Notes: generated from the sequence alone by a model not told the origin. Positions 1-12,302 are shown, counted from the stretch's first letter. The stretch: 64,000 nt of DNA from Marthasterias glacialis (GCA_911728455.2 OU452235.1:6824090-6888089), one strand, 5' to 3'. Made by a program: numbers and translations.

Positions 1-1019
1 CCTTAGTCTTAGTCGGCTGCGGTATTCGCCAGAAAATATTTCGCTCTGCACGGCTGAAGTTCACCCGCGGTAACTAGAGCCTCAACTCGCCACAATTTCA
101 CGCAAGTCTTAGTTTAAGCGTAATGTAACAGTAATGTGGTTGTTGTTCAGGTCGCTGTGGTGTTGCACTTTGCGTCGACCCCTATACTATTTTAAGATTG
201 CATTTGTATCGCTTATCTATGTTGTGCAACAGCTTGTTCTATCATTGGCATGGCTTGTCATTCCTCACGGTCTTTTACAACATACTCCAAAGCTTTCCGA
301 CTTACTTGTTTGGGTTAAAATGAAAAGTGTTTTGGTGTTGATAAAGTTTTACTACCGATTCTAACTTGTTTGTGTGTCTTGTTATTTTAACACACCAATG
401 CGTCTGAGTGTCTTAATTTATAAACACATAAAGGTGTTCAATTAAAATTAACGCAATGCGTGTTTTGGTTCATAGAGGATCAACATCAAAATGCGTTTAG
501 AAAGTGTTACCAGAAAGGCGTCAAAAACGGTAAAAAAAAAAAAAAAAAAATGCAAGTTGGTGTTGCAGTGTAGGAAGCTTAGTTATTTGTCAAATTCAAA
601 TGAATTTGCAACTATTACGATAGGATACGTCACTGTTATAAACTCATCATTAGTTCATTGGGTAATTTCCCCAACCACTTTACAAGGCCCGGGCCCACTA
701 CCTCCGGTTCACACCGTGTGCGGTGCTGAGCCCCGGGTAGCCTTACCCAAATCCAGGGCAATCTTGCAGTTTGTGCAATTATTTTCATTTTTTTCTTTAG
801 CCGGATGCGTTTGTGACTTCCGCCCAGGCCCAATAATTCCCTGAATTAAAAACATGAACTAATTGGCATTTATTGGAAGATGTAAAAAAACAAAAATTGG
901 ACCATGCACCCAATCATGCCCTTCATAAAATGTCCAGATAGCTCCCGTGTTTTAAAGATGGCTAGACAAATAATATGAGTTCATCATGCACTTTAGAGTA
1001 AATCAGTAAACGGTAAATC
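1..1019. other. no recognised gene; 5' edge of window
   Basis: I see no supported gene here. Short open frames at 134-364 and 491-844 have no recognisable domain. The second runs through an A-homopolymer near 532-550, which makes it unlikely to be coding. The stretch is AT-rich intergenic or intronic DNA. Confidence 0.5.
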
Positions 1020-1023
1020 AGTA

Positions 1024-1915
1024 AATGATTTTAGAGATATCTCTAAATCATTTAAAGATATCTCTAAATCATTTAACCCTGTCACGTGTTCTAAACAGAG
1101 AGCCACGATTGGACAAAGCACCCAAGGATCGACGTTTATCATGGCGTCTGTATATAAATTGCATGTGTACGCGTTACTGCATCGCAATACCTGTCAACTG
1201 CTTATCCGATTGACTTGTGTTGCTTTTTCAGTCAAGAACATTTGCTAGAATTTTACTTTTTCCCTACAGATTTATCACTGTTTTGTAAATTCGTTTGATT
1301 GAAAATGAGTTGTAAGGATCAGTGTCTTGCTGAGGCTTTGAACAAACTTCGAGATACAAAACATGTAGAGATATCTTTAAACAGTTACGATTTTTTACGC
1401 GTAGAGGTTCATGAAATTAGGAAGCGCCAATGATGTTATTCAAAGAGTGCGTTCCAGCAATTGAACGAAGTTTAGGTTATTGATTAGGCCAAACAATGCA
1501 CTTACAGTCAATGGTGGTACTTCTAAAACTGTTTATTTTATGTCAACGACGATGGCAAAATATGTTTAAGTAAAAAACATCGTCGTAACCAGGAATTATG
1601 GTGTTTTAAAGCAATCGTCGATGCCGACATTTAGAGATATCTCTAAATCATTTAGAGATATCTCTAAATCATTTAGAGATACCTTTAAATCATTTAAAGA
1701 TATCTTTAAATCGTTGACAAAAATGCTCCTACGCGTAGTACTTATTTACAAACAAAATTCGTCTCTTCAACGAATGGGAGAAATTTTAAATGATTTAGAG
1801 ATATCTCTAAATATTTAGAGATATCTCTAAATAATTAAAGATATCTTTAAATATTTAAATCTATCTGTAAATTTTTAAATATATCTTTAAATATTTAGAG
1901 ATATCTCTAAATAAT
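1024..1915. repeat. clusters of 18-bp palindrome TTTAGAGATATCTCTAAA, about 21-bp period
   Basis: Three clusters (about 1024-1078, 1630-1716 and 1790-1915) and an isolated copy near 1365-1382 repeat a perfect palindrome, TTTAGAGATATCTCTAAA. The copies are joined by a short TCA-like linker, giving a period of about 21 bp. Variants with AAAGATATCTTT arms occur in each cluster. The intervening DNA is not repetitive, so this is a dispersed set of short tandem palindromes and not one continuous satellite. No coding role is apparent. Confidence 0.8.
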
Positions 1916-3297
1916 CTTCAATTATTTTTAACACCTTGCTAATGGTAATAAATGTTACTTCGGCCCGCCATAATAGACCCATCTTCAGGCGCTTGGTGGT
2001 GGAGCAGACTGGTCCACTGACTTTGGGCAGGGTAGTGGTGCTGGCAGCGTGACGTCATGACCTACCTTAACGACACAGGAGATCCGGGCTGACTCAAATG
2101 CACTTCAGTTACCGAGCTGGGAATCAAACCAATGAAATTAAAACACCATTGGGCTGGATGGGCTTTTGACGTATCGAACCAATCATTTGTGTGTGTTTTT
2201 GGTGTCATCGGGGACAGCAGTTCTGAACGGGAGTGTTGAGTTTACCCCCACTCCCCAGCCCACTTAAGCCACCGACCGACCTCCAAAACTAGAAACTTAA
2301 CTTGTTTATTTCCGATTACGCTATTTGCAGAGGATAAAACAGTTCAAGTGCACGGTAGTGGGTTGTTTTGAGTAGCCTCCTGATCAACCCTGGGTCTGTC
2401 CGTTTCGTTCCAGTAGATCATGACGTCACGATAAAATCCCTGTTTCTGGTGTAGCAAGTAGAAGAATGGCGACATGCAAAATTACTGCAAAAGTACTCTC
2501 TAGGTACGATGATTTCAGGACGAAAATACTGAGCGCTAACATTTATGAAAACTAAGTCAGCCACAACATGATTAAATTCAGCAGGCACTACACAATATGG
2601 CAATAACTGTTTTTGCAATGGGCCAAAAAAAGCCAAGATTCCATGTAAACCTCACCCCTGGTATACCCACAGGCCTTTCATTGGCCAGACCCTAACCACT
2701 GCAGAGTAAACAGTGTTGAAAGACAGCAGCCACCTGTCTCCATGCAGTAATTGATTGACCCTTGTGCTAAGGGTCACTGGCACAAGGCGGTATGCACTTT
2801 GTGAAAACAACTTGCGGCCGCACACTGATCGTAAATAACACAAGTCTAAGTGTTGAATGGCACTCCAATTCACCCCCATGGTCATTTATTATAGCTTAGG
2901 GCTTGCATGGGGGGGGGGGGATTGACCTAAAAGACAGGGTGTTGATAAAAAATCATCTTGTTGCTACACAACGTAAAGTTTTCATTGCGGATGACCCCAG
3001 GGTTAAAAGTAATAAATAAATAATTTAGGTAAATGTCCTATTTGGTGCCCCATATGACTCATACGAGAAGGATTGCAGTGGTTCCAACCCATGTCGAGGC
3101 TTACGCGTGGAAAGCGCGTAATAACTTCCAAGGGTGTCTCAAAGTGCAGTTACTTAATTTAGTTCAACAAGTTATATGCCGAGCTATGCTACAAGACTCA
3201 GTTATAATACACGGCACCACGTGAAGGTTTAAAAGGTGCTGCGGCACAATCTGCAACCATCCATACCAGAGAACATCAGCGACAAGTTTACTGGGCT
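1916..3297. other. no recognised gene; possible SINE fragment
   Basis: No gene is supported. On the minus strand around 1975-2180 there are two sequences resembling the pol III B box (GGTTTGATTCCC and GGTTCGATACG), which suggests an old tRNA-derived SINE. The match is weak. A G-homopolymer lies at about 2911-2920. Open frames on the minus strand at 2418-2636 and 2652-2885 show no known domain or splice context. Confidence 0.35.
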
Positions 3298-3430
3298 CTT
3301 TATTTTATTTTTTACTCAAGACCTTCGGCTTTATGTCGCATCCGAAGGACTAAGCAATAACGGTTTAGTGTCAAGAATGGGATTTGAACCCGCACTCTGC
3401 TGATCAAAAACACTAGAGCCTGAGTCAATT
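3298..3430 (-). mobile_element. tRNA-derived SINE fragment (minus strand)
   Basis: Read on the minus strand, this carries a good pol III B box (GCGGGTTCAAATCCC, about 3388-3402). It is followed by a short body containing GTCCTTCGGATGCGAC and then an A-rich tail (about 3298-3316). A B box, a conserved central block and an A-rich end are the expected order for a tRNA-derived SINE; central blocks with a TCCTTCGGATG-type core are known from several metazoan SINE families. No convincing A box was found, so the 5' end is probably missing or diverged. Confidence 0.6.
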
Positions 3431-4228
3431 GCACATGACAACCATGAAAACCATCTCAACTCAGCCCAGGCTGCTAATCATTCACAGTCTCCACCCACGA
3501 AGGTTCCCAATTACTCTTGGATGATGAGAAGCAATGATAGTCACAGTATCTTGTTCAGGGAAACAAGTGTCATGATTGAGATGTAAACCCACAGCAAACA
3601 GACCCTGAGGTCGATACGCTAGATTGCTTCGTTTCGACGCACCACGAATTTGACAGATTATGTCGTTACTTTATATTTTATTTAAAAGTAATCAGAGTCA
3701 TATTTCAGGAACTTGTACTCGGCTGTCAGAGTTTGTACTTAGACAACACAATATTACAACACTTGGACGTACCACTTACTTGTTGACCTTTCAACTCGGT
3801 ACATCCTACCATATGTTGGTACCAGGATAAGGAATATTGCTATTTTGGGTGATCCACGGTCACACAAAGCAAAACAAAAATTACTTTCTTCCGAGTGAAC
3901 AGCGCCCTCTTTATACTGAAGATGGCTTCGTTCATTGCATTAGCGTTCGCTGCAGAAGGCCATCAAGCCTTATTTATTCTTACTCTTAGTGCGTTGAATC
4001 ATCGTTGAACACTGTTAAGATTTATAATTGGTTTGTTGTAAAATGATTGTTTTGTTGATTTTTTTTTTAATTCAAAAAATGTACCTTTTTATACAGATTT
4101 TAAAAAAAAGGTGTTATTCATTTGTGTATTTTTTTTAATTCGTATAACACAAAGTGAAAACGAACCCAGTGTTGCACAATTATTTTTAAATGAATTCATT
4201 GTTGCTTTAAAACGAAAATGTTACATTT

Positions 4229-4258
4229 TTGTTTGTCCATTTAACTTTTATTTTCCAG
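4229..4258 (+). other. probable splice acceptor before the C1q-collagen start codon
   Basis: A pyrimidine-rich tract ending in CCAG sits immediately before the ATG at 4259. This suggests that the coding exon begins at or just before the start codon and that a non-coding first exon lies upstream. I could not locate that exon in 3440-4228, which is otherwise AT-rich and featureless. Confidence 0.5.
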
Positions 4259-5065
4259 ATGAACATCATCAGATACGTCGCCCTTGTTTTGGCTATCATG
4301 CAAGTTAAGCTCATAGTGGCTGCAGTTGCAGTGTCACCTGATCAGGAAATGACGTGTAATTCCTGCTGCCAGGGCCCAGCCGGTATACCTGGAATTCCCG
4401 GATCAAATGGTCAACACGGGCCGGTAGGTCCTAGAGGTGATGCAGGCTCTCCTGGTGAGGTAGGTGAACCCGGGGCTAAAGGAAACAAGGGGTCAGAAGG
4501 ACTGGTTGGTGAGCCAGGCGCTAAAGGGGATCACGGACTGAAGGGAGAGCAAGGAGTCGGTCAACCAGGGAAACAAGGACCTCAAGGTCTGCCTGGGATG
4601 GATGGTTTGAAGGGGGAGAGAGGTGAACCTGGACCAGCTGGACAGAAGGGTGAAGCAGGTGAATGTAGTACACGACGGTCCGCATTCACTGCAGTGAAGA
4701 AAAACAACTTCAACCCTACATCATGGGATCCTCTGCCCTTTGAAGAGTTATTGTTTTTAGAGGAAGGGACAGAGTTCAACTTGACTAATGGTACATTTAC
4801 GTGTACAGTGCCAGGGGTATACGTCTTTATGTTCTCAGTCAATAAACAAACATGGGCGTCTTCCCTACATGTTCAGCTGAGGAAGAACGGTAACCGCATT
4901 GTTACAGGGTTCGTACAGGCATCAGGCTATCATCAAGTGAGCAACAGTGCGGTTATTTCCTTGCACTATGGAGATCAAGTTCACTTAGTTGTAAACAACA
5001 TTGTGTACGGGGGAGGCCATAACCACTGTACATCATTTACTGGATTCATTTTGCATGAAATGTAA
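4259..5065 (+). CDS. secreted collagen-like protein with C-terminal C1q domain
   Basis: This encodes a predicted 268-residue secreted protein of the C1q/adiponectin (C1q-TNF related) type. Residues 1 to about 24 form a signal peptide. A short Cys cluster (C33, C36, C37) follows and could link chains. Residues 39-98 are 20 perfect Gly-X-Y triplets, then comes one two-residue interruption (GV, 99-100), then 11 more triplets to about 133. From about 138 to the end is a C1q domain, with the FNLTNGTFTC and PGVYVFMF strands and the closing F-T-G-F-I-L. The interruption resembles the kink seen in vertebrate C1q and mannose-binding lectin collagen stems. The start is the ATG directly after a splice-acceptor-like TTTTATTTTCCAG ending at 4258, so an upstream 5'UTR exon is likely. 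The role is probably pattern recognition or extracellular signalling, by family analogy. The reading frame is intact in one exon. Confidence 0.9.
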   Translation: MNIIRYVALVLAIMQVKLIVAAVAVSPDQEMTCNSCCQGPAGIPGIPGSNGQHGPVGPRGDAGSPGEVGEPGAKGNKGSEGLVGEPGAKGDHGLKGEQGVGQPGKQGPQGLPGMDGLKGERGEPGPAGQKGEAGECSTRRSAFTAVKKNNFNPTSWDPLPFEELLFLEEGTEFNLTNGTFTCTVPGVYVFMFSVNKQTWASSLHVQLRKNGNRIVTGFVQASGYHQVSNSAVISLHYGDQVHLVVNNIVYGGGHNHCTSFTGFILHEM

Positions 5066-5140
5066 AACGGAAACAAAAGATAACCTACTAAATGCAGGAA
5101 ACAATAGTAATATTGTAAATGAACGATTGCGGTAGAAATA

Positions 5141-5310
5141 ACTTGTCAGAGGAAGGGATTGAGTTCAACTTGAGTAATGGTACGTTTACGTGTACAATGC
5201 CTGGGGTATACGTCCTCATGTTCTCAGCCTATAAACATGCAGGTGGGTCTCACGTACAGGTTTAGCTGAGGAAGAACGGTATTGGCATTGTTACAGGGAA
5301 TGTACGCGTG
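5141..5310 (+). pseudogene. broken duplicate of part of the C1q domain
   Basis: About 170 bp downstream of the C1q gene match the middle of its own C1q domain, from the E-E-G-x-E-F-N-L segment through the L-R-K-N-G segment to the following T-G. The copy differs by scattered substitutions and has an in-frame TAG where the intact gene has CAG (the codon before L-R-K-N-G, about 5262-5264). There is no collagen stem and no C-terminus. It is the remnant of a tandem duplication, and a sign that this C1q locus has expanded locally. Confidence 0.85.
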
Positions 5311-5329
5311 TATCTTTTTTAAAAATGAG

Positions 5330-5710
5330 GAGCTGCTTCCGGTTTGACTGGAAGTAGAGGTCACAGAGGTCACTTAATGTGCCACAAAGAAAGATCCTCC
5401 CTTACCTTGACAATTTTCGAAAGAATTAAGTTCACATCTCAATTGGTTGATTTCTTGTTGATTTTTGAATGTTTAATAAGCCCTGTATTAAAGACCAACA
5501 AAGCGTGGAGTGTGCACCTTGAAAAGGGCATCGATGTCACGCACCCACGCACACACAAGGACGTGTACATGTATAATGACATTGGATTTTCTATAGCAAT
5601 GTTGGACACATTTGAACGCACATGAACTAAAGATTTGCGTTAACATTCCGTTTGAACCAGAAGTAAAGGTCAAATTGGTGTCACCTCAATGCACAAGTTT
5701 GAGAAGGCTC
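5330..5710. repeat. two diverged copies of the CTTCCGG/AAAGGTCA repeat
   Basis: Copies near 5333-5375 and 5645-5690 contain a TTCCG...GGAAGTARAGGTCA-type core. This is the same family that forms a long field at 22.3-24.6 kb. No coding potential is evident. Confidence 0.6.
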
Positions 5711-6815
5711 AATTCTCTACAATCTGATGTAAGATTTGTGATCATGTGATAAGTACTTCTTAAACAGTACTTCCAAATAAGTACGGCTGAATGCCCGAAC
5801 ACCTAATAAGAAAAAAAAGAAATAATTAGTGTAAGCATACAATTTTTATGGTTCAGTCGAAAAAGAAAATAAGTCAAAAACTTACTGTAGGTCTGTTAGT
5901 GTGTTTCTTTACTGTTCCTGAAACCTGTAACTTTACCAAATCTTTGTTTTTACTTTACCAAAATGTTTGCTCCTTAGGCGGGCACGCGCCCTAGGCCAAT
6001 TAGGACTTCCAGTTCGCACTTTATTTCCTTCAGCTTTGCCCTATCTCCTATAATTGTTTGATTACTGGATGTTCCACTGTCATCTAAAAAAACGATCAAT
6101 CAACCCCCCTCCCCAAACAGAAAGTATTTAGACTCATTACACAAGCAAATGGTAATCAATAGTATGTGTTCATTGTTCTGACCAATCATGTATTACTTAT
6201 AAATATAGAATAAACCCTTCCATTGAAATATGTAAATTGCACATCACGAGTGCGCAATAACACTACCGGTGGGTGAAATAAAGAAACATCGCGCATTTTT
6301 GTGTGGGGCTAATTGTGGCGTGACGCACACGCGTTTGTGCGTCTGCCTAGTGCACAACTTCATGGCGTTTGCCCACCAATAATGTTTGTACGCATGCGTG
6401 AATGTAATTAGCATATTTCATGGGAAAGGCTAATTGCGAAGATTAATGTATAAGATTAGTAATCAACAAATAAAATTATGTTAAAGGTCATATTTTTTTA
6501 CGGTATAAACCACCTTAAAATATAACGCTCCTTAATTAAAAGAAAACATGTTGCTTTTGAAACCAACGTGAACAGAGAAAGAAGTCAAGACTTTGAGGTA
6601 GCCATTGCTTATAAATTTTTCAATTTCAATTTTCAATTTCAATGTATGTAATCAAACTACACCAGATTTTTCAACGTTGGTTGGGCAGAGGGGAAATCTG
6701 GTGGATATGTACCTTAGATGATACAAGCACGGACTTTGGCAAACAGTCAGAGTATGCCACGAGGCATTCAAGAGCGCCTTTGACGGCCATCGACATCAAC
6801 TCATAAGTGCCTCTC
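5711..6815. other. no recognised gene
   Basis: AT-rich DNA without a supported gene. AATAAA at about 6209-6214 could serve as a plus-strand polyadenylation signal, but it is more than 1.1 kb past the C1q stop codon. Confidence 0.4.
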
Positions 6816-6819
6816 TATG

Positions 6820-8260
6820 TTGATTTTCAAAGTTTTCGACTGATTTCGATAAAGCTGTACATAAATGTTCATTCCACCGAATTCTACATATAGAGACGTC
6901 CAAAGAGTTGAAGAAGAAAAAAAAACGTAACTAGATGGCGTTTTTACAATTTTTATTTTTATTTTTTGCCGATTATTTTTAAACTTGGCACACTTGTTCA
7001 TGTTAACATTATTAGTATAATTTCAACATAATTCGATAACTTAAGTCACTTTTAGGGGCACTATAATCCATTAATTTGTCCCGTTTGGGGGAAAACGATA
7101 TTATTTTTGTGGCACTTGATCACTTTAAAAATAAAATGGCGGTCGCCCAGTGCCCATTGAGCAATAATAAGGCTTGGTTGACAAATTTTATTTATTTTGT
7201 TGTAAGATAGTCTGACAAGTATAAAATTATCGTGTCGTCGAAACAAAATTTCGGGCTGAAAACACAAAATCCAAGGTAACTACAAAATATTGCGGCCATT
7301 TTGCATGTTATAATAATTTCAGGCTGAAAACACTAAATCCAAGTGACGGTCATTTTGAATTTCAAAAAGCATTTTAGACTTTCATCACGAATTACTTTTT
7401 TTTTTTTTTTTTTTTTTTTTGTAGATCTTTTTACCTTGCTAAAAAATATCAAAGACAAGTGGAATTGATTTCCTCGGGAAAAATTGGTTCGTTTGCAGTT
7501 GCACAATTACGGCCATTTTCAAAATCCAAAAGCATGTCAGACTGTCGCGTGATGCATCGTAGTTCGTAATTACACCACGACTGCAAATTAGCACAAAGGA
7601 ATCGGGGCTAAGTTACTTCCTAGCAAACGAATGCAAAATGATAGATAGGTCTTCTGAACGTGTTTTCTGCATCAACAAAGGAAAAGACCAGTGTTAATTC
7701 CATGACAAACATATACTAATAAAAAACTTATTTACTTATATTTAAAAAAGGTGTATCTAAATGTGTCTTTGTTTTAGTTTTTTTTTTCCCTGGAAAATAA
7801 AAATGGCCGCCCAGGGAGTGATGGTGAGGCTTGGTTGACAAATCAAACTTGTTTTTCTGGCTGTTAAGTGAAACACAACATGTTAATATAACATTTTGTT
7901 AATATAATATTTTGTTGATACAATTTGACCCCCTAATTACAGGCCAAAAATCCAAGTCCAAGATGGCCGCAATATGACGACCATTTTGAATTTTAAAAAG
8001 CATTTTAGACTAGTTCGTGATTCATCGCTCTTACTTTTCTCGAAAAAAAAAACAATTATAAAAAAATGTAAACTGTGTTCAAAAAGTCGAAAACAAAATC
8101 ACTTAAAAAAAAACAAAAAAAAAACAAAAAAAAAACATTATTAACGCCAGGCCCAAGGTCAAACAAATGGTAACCATGGCAACAGCTAACCTCCTGTATC
8201 AATTACTTGTTGCCAACAGGATTCTTCATATATATATATATTTGGAGAAGTAAAATAATG
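6820..8260. repeat. diverged large copy of the 30-kb piggyBac-like repeat family
   Basis: Several blocks line up in order with the TTAA-flanked element at 29930-30862. These are the ACAAATGTTCATTYCACCGA block (about 6868), the GGCACTATAATCCATTAATT block (about 7055) and AATAATAAGGCTTGGTTGACAAAT (about 7163). They also include TTTGACCCCCTAATTACAGG (about 7925) and the AAGGTCAAACAAATGGTAACCATGGCAACAGC region (about 8155-8186). Parts are duplicated internally (7125-7380 and 7790-8010). It has no clear terminal repeats and is older than the 30-kb copy. Poly-T at about 7398-7420 is a homopolymer inside it. Confidence 0.65.
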
Positions 8261-11200
8261 TCGCGCAACAATACATTGAGGGTTTGAACTGTCTCAAGGT
8301 AATGAATGTTACGATTTCTAATCCAGGCCATATAATGAACATTGAGACAAAATCTCGCGTATTGAACTTAAACAATACTTTTTATTCTAGTTGTGCTCCC
8401 TCTGTTGTTCTTTCACTATTCAATAACATATTGATGTTATTCCGGGAAACGGCAATCAGCTCTTATTGTACCTTGGAAATCATCGTCTACATTTGTTGAC
8501 ATACGATGCAATATTTCTAAGGTTTTTCAAAATGTATGTCTTCTTCATGAATAATACTGTTTGCCAGTTAAGATTAATATTTTATAGGTCAATAGAACAT
8601 TTTGCTTCGGAAGTTACTTAATTACGATCACGGTGTCCCTAAAGGAACAGTTAAAGAAAAACAAAAAGATCGGGTAAACAAAAAAGTGAAATGTATTCCG
8701 TTCCTTCGAAACAATTGTTATAAATTTACAGCAAACAGTGCGCCCTCTAGAGTTTGCCCCAAATACGCCATTTCGACAGTGTATCATGTGGAAAGGTTCA
8801 CACAATTTTTAGTCGACTTACAGCTGTGCACGCCGTAAGGTCACGGTGGAAATTTGCCCCTCGTTTGCAAAGCGGTTAGGTTGTATATTTGTGTTTACGA
8901 CGAAACATTGTAAAAAGTTGAATGTTTAGGATACCAATGTTTGTTCACGGTTATGTCAGCTGATTAAAGGTTTCATGGTCTCAAAAGTTGAAATAAAGAA
9001 AATTGTTAGTCGACCGCTTTTGGGGGAAACGGCCTCTCCGTGGTGAACTACAGAGGGCGCGCTGTCATTTGAATCACCCATATTAAAAAAAAGAGATATA
9101 CCCACTCTAGCTTTGAGAGCTCGAACTGCCTGTTTCTGATTGAATCCCATACTAAGAATTATCGCATTACCGTCCCCAGTCATCAGTCGTACTCTTCAGA
9201 CCTCCCGATCAAAGTGGTTCAAAAAAATCTACAAAAATATAAATCAACTACAGTCATTGGCAGTCCCTGACAACGGTTCGTGAGTCACTCAAATATCTAG
9301 ACACATTTTCATATTTTCTTGTGAAATGACAAAGTGTTTTGCACAATAACATTATGATTCTTAGCACAGACAATCAACAGTTTGATTTTTCAAACAACTT
9401 ATATTTGTTTACAGAAATGATAATGCCTTAACATCTAAACACATTTTCATGTTATTTAAAATGAAGGCTGGCCAGCAGAGATGCAAATAAAGAAAGACAA
9501 AAAATAGTTACCAATTGTTAAAGTAGTGGATGTGCTTTTTGCCATCATCTTCTTTTTGTATCTTCAAAGCATTCAGATGGTTGTTTTCGATTTGTCCACG
9601 CAGTGTTTCGAGCTTTCTATGGTGTAGTTTGCGAGGTCTCTGGAGCTAAGTGGGACCCCAGCACCCCCCCCCCCCCGCGGTATTTACGCCTATGCTACTA
9701 ACACCATTTCTAGTTTAATTTTACATAAAACTTACATTTATATCAAAACACAAAAAGAAATGGGATATGCACTGTACATTTTTTGCTTGAACATGTTATG
9801 AATTGTCAACTATTAGGCACATTATTTGTCATCACTTGTGGAGGGTAAATATATATCCCCACCCACGGGATTTACGCCAGAGCTTCAGTAATATTCGGCA
9901 TTGTTGGGGGAAAATCTTTAGATTCGTCAGGTTTCTTTGAGGCTTTGTAAGTTAAATTATTACCTTTGTTTTAGAAGCTGTCATGTTTGTTAAAACAGCT
10001 AGACGCGGACTAAAAGGTGAAAAAGAAACAGTCTAATTTTTGAAGGTGGAAAATCCATGTCAAGTCACACATCATTTGGTCCAGCTACAATTCCAAACAA
10101 GTCAATGTCGATTGATCACGAGTCAAGTCAAGCCACAAGTCATTTTGATCCAAACAAGTCAAAATTGACCACAACCAGAAGCGGCCATGTTTGATCTATC
10201 GATGATGACGTTTCAGGGCAACAGACTCAAACTCGGAAACCAAAGCCGCGAGCCGAACCAAGACGTCTACTATTTGCACCGCTGTACACCGCAGATGGCG
10301 CATGATAAATACATCATTCCCGGTTCTGGCAGCACCATGGCTGTATGGTCTAGTGCTGCTCTCCTTCGGATAATCTGAGATAGACTTAAAAGGACATCAC
10401 AGACTTTGTTATTTGGAAGTGATCCCTGGGTGGTAATTATAGAGTATTTTACAACCCTCGATGTTGATGGATTGAAGGTATGAGAATTATTTATTGCTTT
10501 TGTGTTCGAGATCTCAATCATTATGATTGCTAGTGTAACGCAGATTTTTTTTATGACGTTTATTATGGTCTCAAGTTGCTGTGGTTAAGTTGACCTTAGC
10601 GAGCGCCGAACGGAGTGGAGTGTTGTGACTTCAGAAATGTATACTCAGGAAGCAAATGTACGTCAAACTTATTTTATTCAAGTGCTACACTAAATTTAGC
10701 TGGTAGATACACAAGAGGCAAGTCTCGGATGGATAGAGTCACAGAGGTGTATTGATAAGAAACACGAATGCAAGTAATAAATTGAAGGGCAATTTCTGGG
10801 TTGTTTTATAAGGTGTTCGGTGGTGAGGGAAGTCTTGATTTGGAAATAATGTCACATAGAAATAACATAAGGTTGTTGACATTATTTCTCAGACAAAAAA
10901 AAAGGTTCATGGACGTAGTTGTCAACAGGGGAGTTTCTGGTCAGTTCTGGGGAAGTCATTGCCTAAGAATGTGGGTTACGGGAGCGAACTTTGAAATTAC
11001 AGTGTTTAGATGGGCCACCTGTTGACAGAGGTATAGAACAATTATTATGAGAAATACTTTATTTAATTAAAACAAATATCATCACACTAGCATTGTCCTC
11101 GGGAATTTCTCCCGTTAGGAATCTTAAGATTCCATAAAGGGAACGGAGTAGGAAAGTGGTGGCATTGTGTAGTACTGGTGATGTGTCATGATCGAGGTAA

Positions 11201-11560
11201 AGAGAGAAAGTGTGAGAACGAGGGCAAGGACAAGGGAACCTTGATCGGAACCTCAGCCATTGCTAGCCATGCAGTTATTTTGACAGTGAAGCTCCTTTTA
11301 AGAGGGACGACGAATGCTTTCATAAGCCTTGCTTTCAATGCATTCAGCGATCCAGTGCCGATGCAGAAGCATTGTGTTCGAATAAGACAAGAGTAATTGA
11401 GAAATTATTTGCATGTGAAAAGCGTCAATTGGTTGCAGCTGTTCACTGGTGTACATGTTGGAACCAGTTGGATTGGGGCTGTATTCTGTTTCGGAACGGC
11501 ACCTCAACAATATGCCCGTGTGATAAGTTATTCGTACCAACACCGATATAAAACCGTTGG
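8261..11560. other. 3.3 kb with no recognised gene
   Basis: No gene is supported. A C-homopolymer lies at about 9664-9676. The stretch around 10050-10170 repeats CAAGTCA-like words and may be a decayed short tandem. The open frames are short, lack splice context and show no domain. Confidence 0.4.
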
Positions 11561-11572
11561 CTATTAAAAGTC

Positions 11573-12028
11573 TAAAGGCCTTTTCACACTGTATCTCTTT
11601 TCCCCGGAGAATACAACCACGGGGAGGCCCCGGGAGTTTTTTAACCCCTCGCTTACCCCGGCGCACTTTCACACTGTACCTGCATGCGTATCCCCTGGGT
11701 CGTTATTTCATGGGGTTCCAGTCGAACGTTTCACACTAGGGATGAATGTGTTGGTAAGCGGAAGTCGTCGCCATATGTCTGCCGTGTACATGACGTAACT
11801 GGGGTAAGCAAAACCCGCTTTCGTTTCCCACTAGTGATTATTCCCCAGTAGATTAAAAATACCCCGGGGTTTTGCCGTTTACCCCTACTCCGGAGCAGGG
11901 GTGGCCATGCCACAGGGTTTGCTCATTCGCCGGGGCAGACCGGGGGTAAAGCGAATCAAGTGTGAAACGACCGACCGCAATTCCCCGTGGATATCCCCGG
12001 GGAAAAGCATAGTGTGACAGGGGCTTAG
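11573..12028. mobile_element. inverted-repeat (MITE-like) element, GC-rich
   Basis: The left end (AGGCCTTTTCACACTGTAT) and the right end read in reverse (AAGCCCCTGTCACACTATG) match imperfectly. They are followed on both sides by CTTTTCCCCGG and CCACGGGGA. The element is GC-rich compared with its surroundings and contains many CCCCGG words. No clean target-site duplication was found, so the superfamily is unassigned. Confidence 0.6.
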
Positions 12029-12302
12029 GTAGTCCCGAACAGTGGAGAAAATGACGAAGGTGATGAGGTTATTGCGAGTTGTCATAGGGTAAAAAAAAAG
12101 AGAACTTTGAAAGATATACCTAGGTACGCACATTGCAGATAGAGAGTAACAAATAGCATGGGAGAATATTAGTGAGACATTACTATCGTTTTCTTTCAGT
12201 CATCTTCTTGAACGTAATATTTATTGTTGACCCGGCTAGCTGTGATTTACATTATTAATATTACAGATGCCCTCTGCGGTTACGCAAAGTGTTGGCTATT
12301 AA

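Noticed and set aside
491..844. 117-codon open frame near the left edge
   Set aside because: It crosses a long A-homopolymer, has no domain and is overlapped by another open frame on the opposite strand.
11298..11672. 124-codon minus-strand open frame
   Set aside because: It overlaps the left end of the inverted-repeat element at 11573 and has no recognisable motif.
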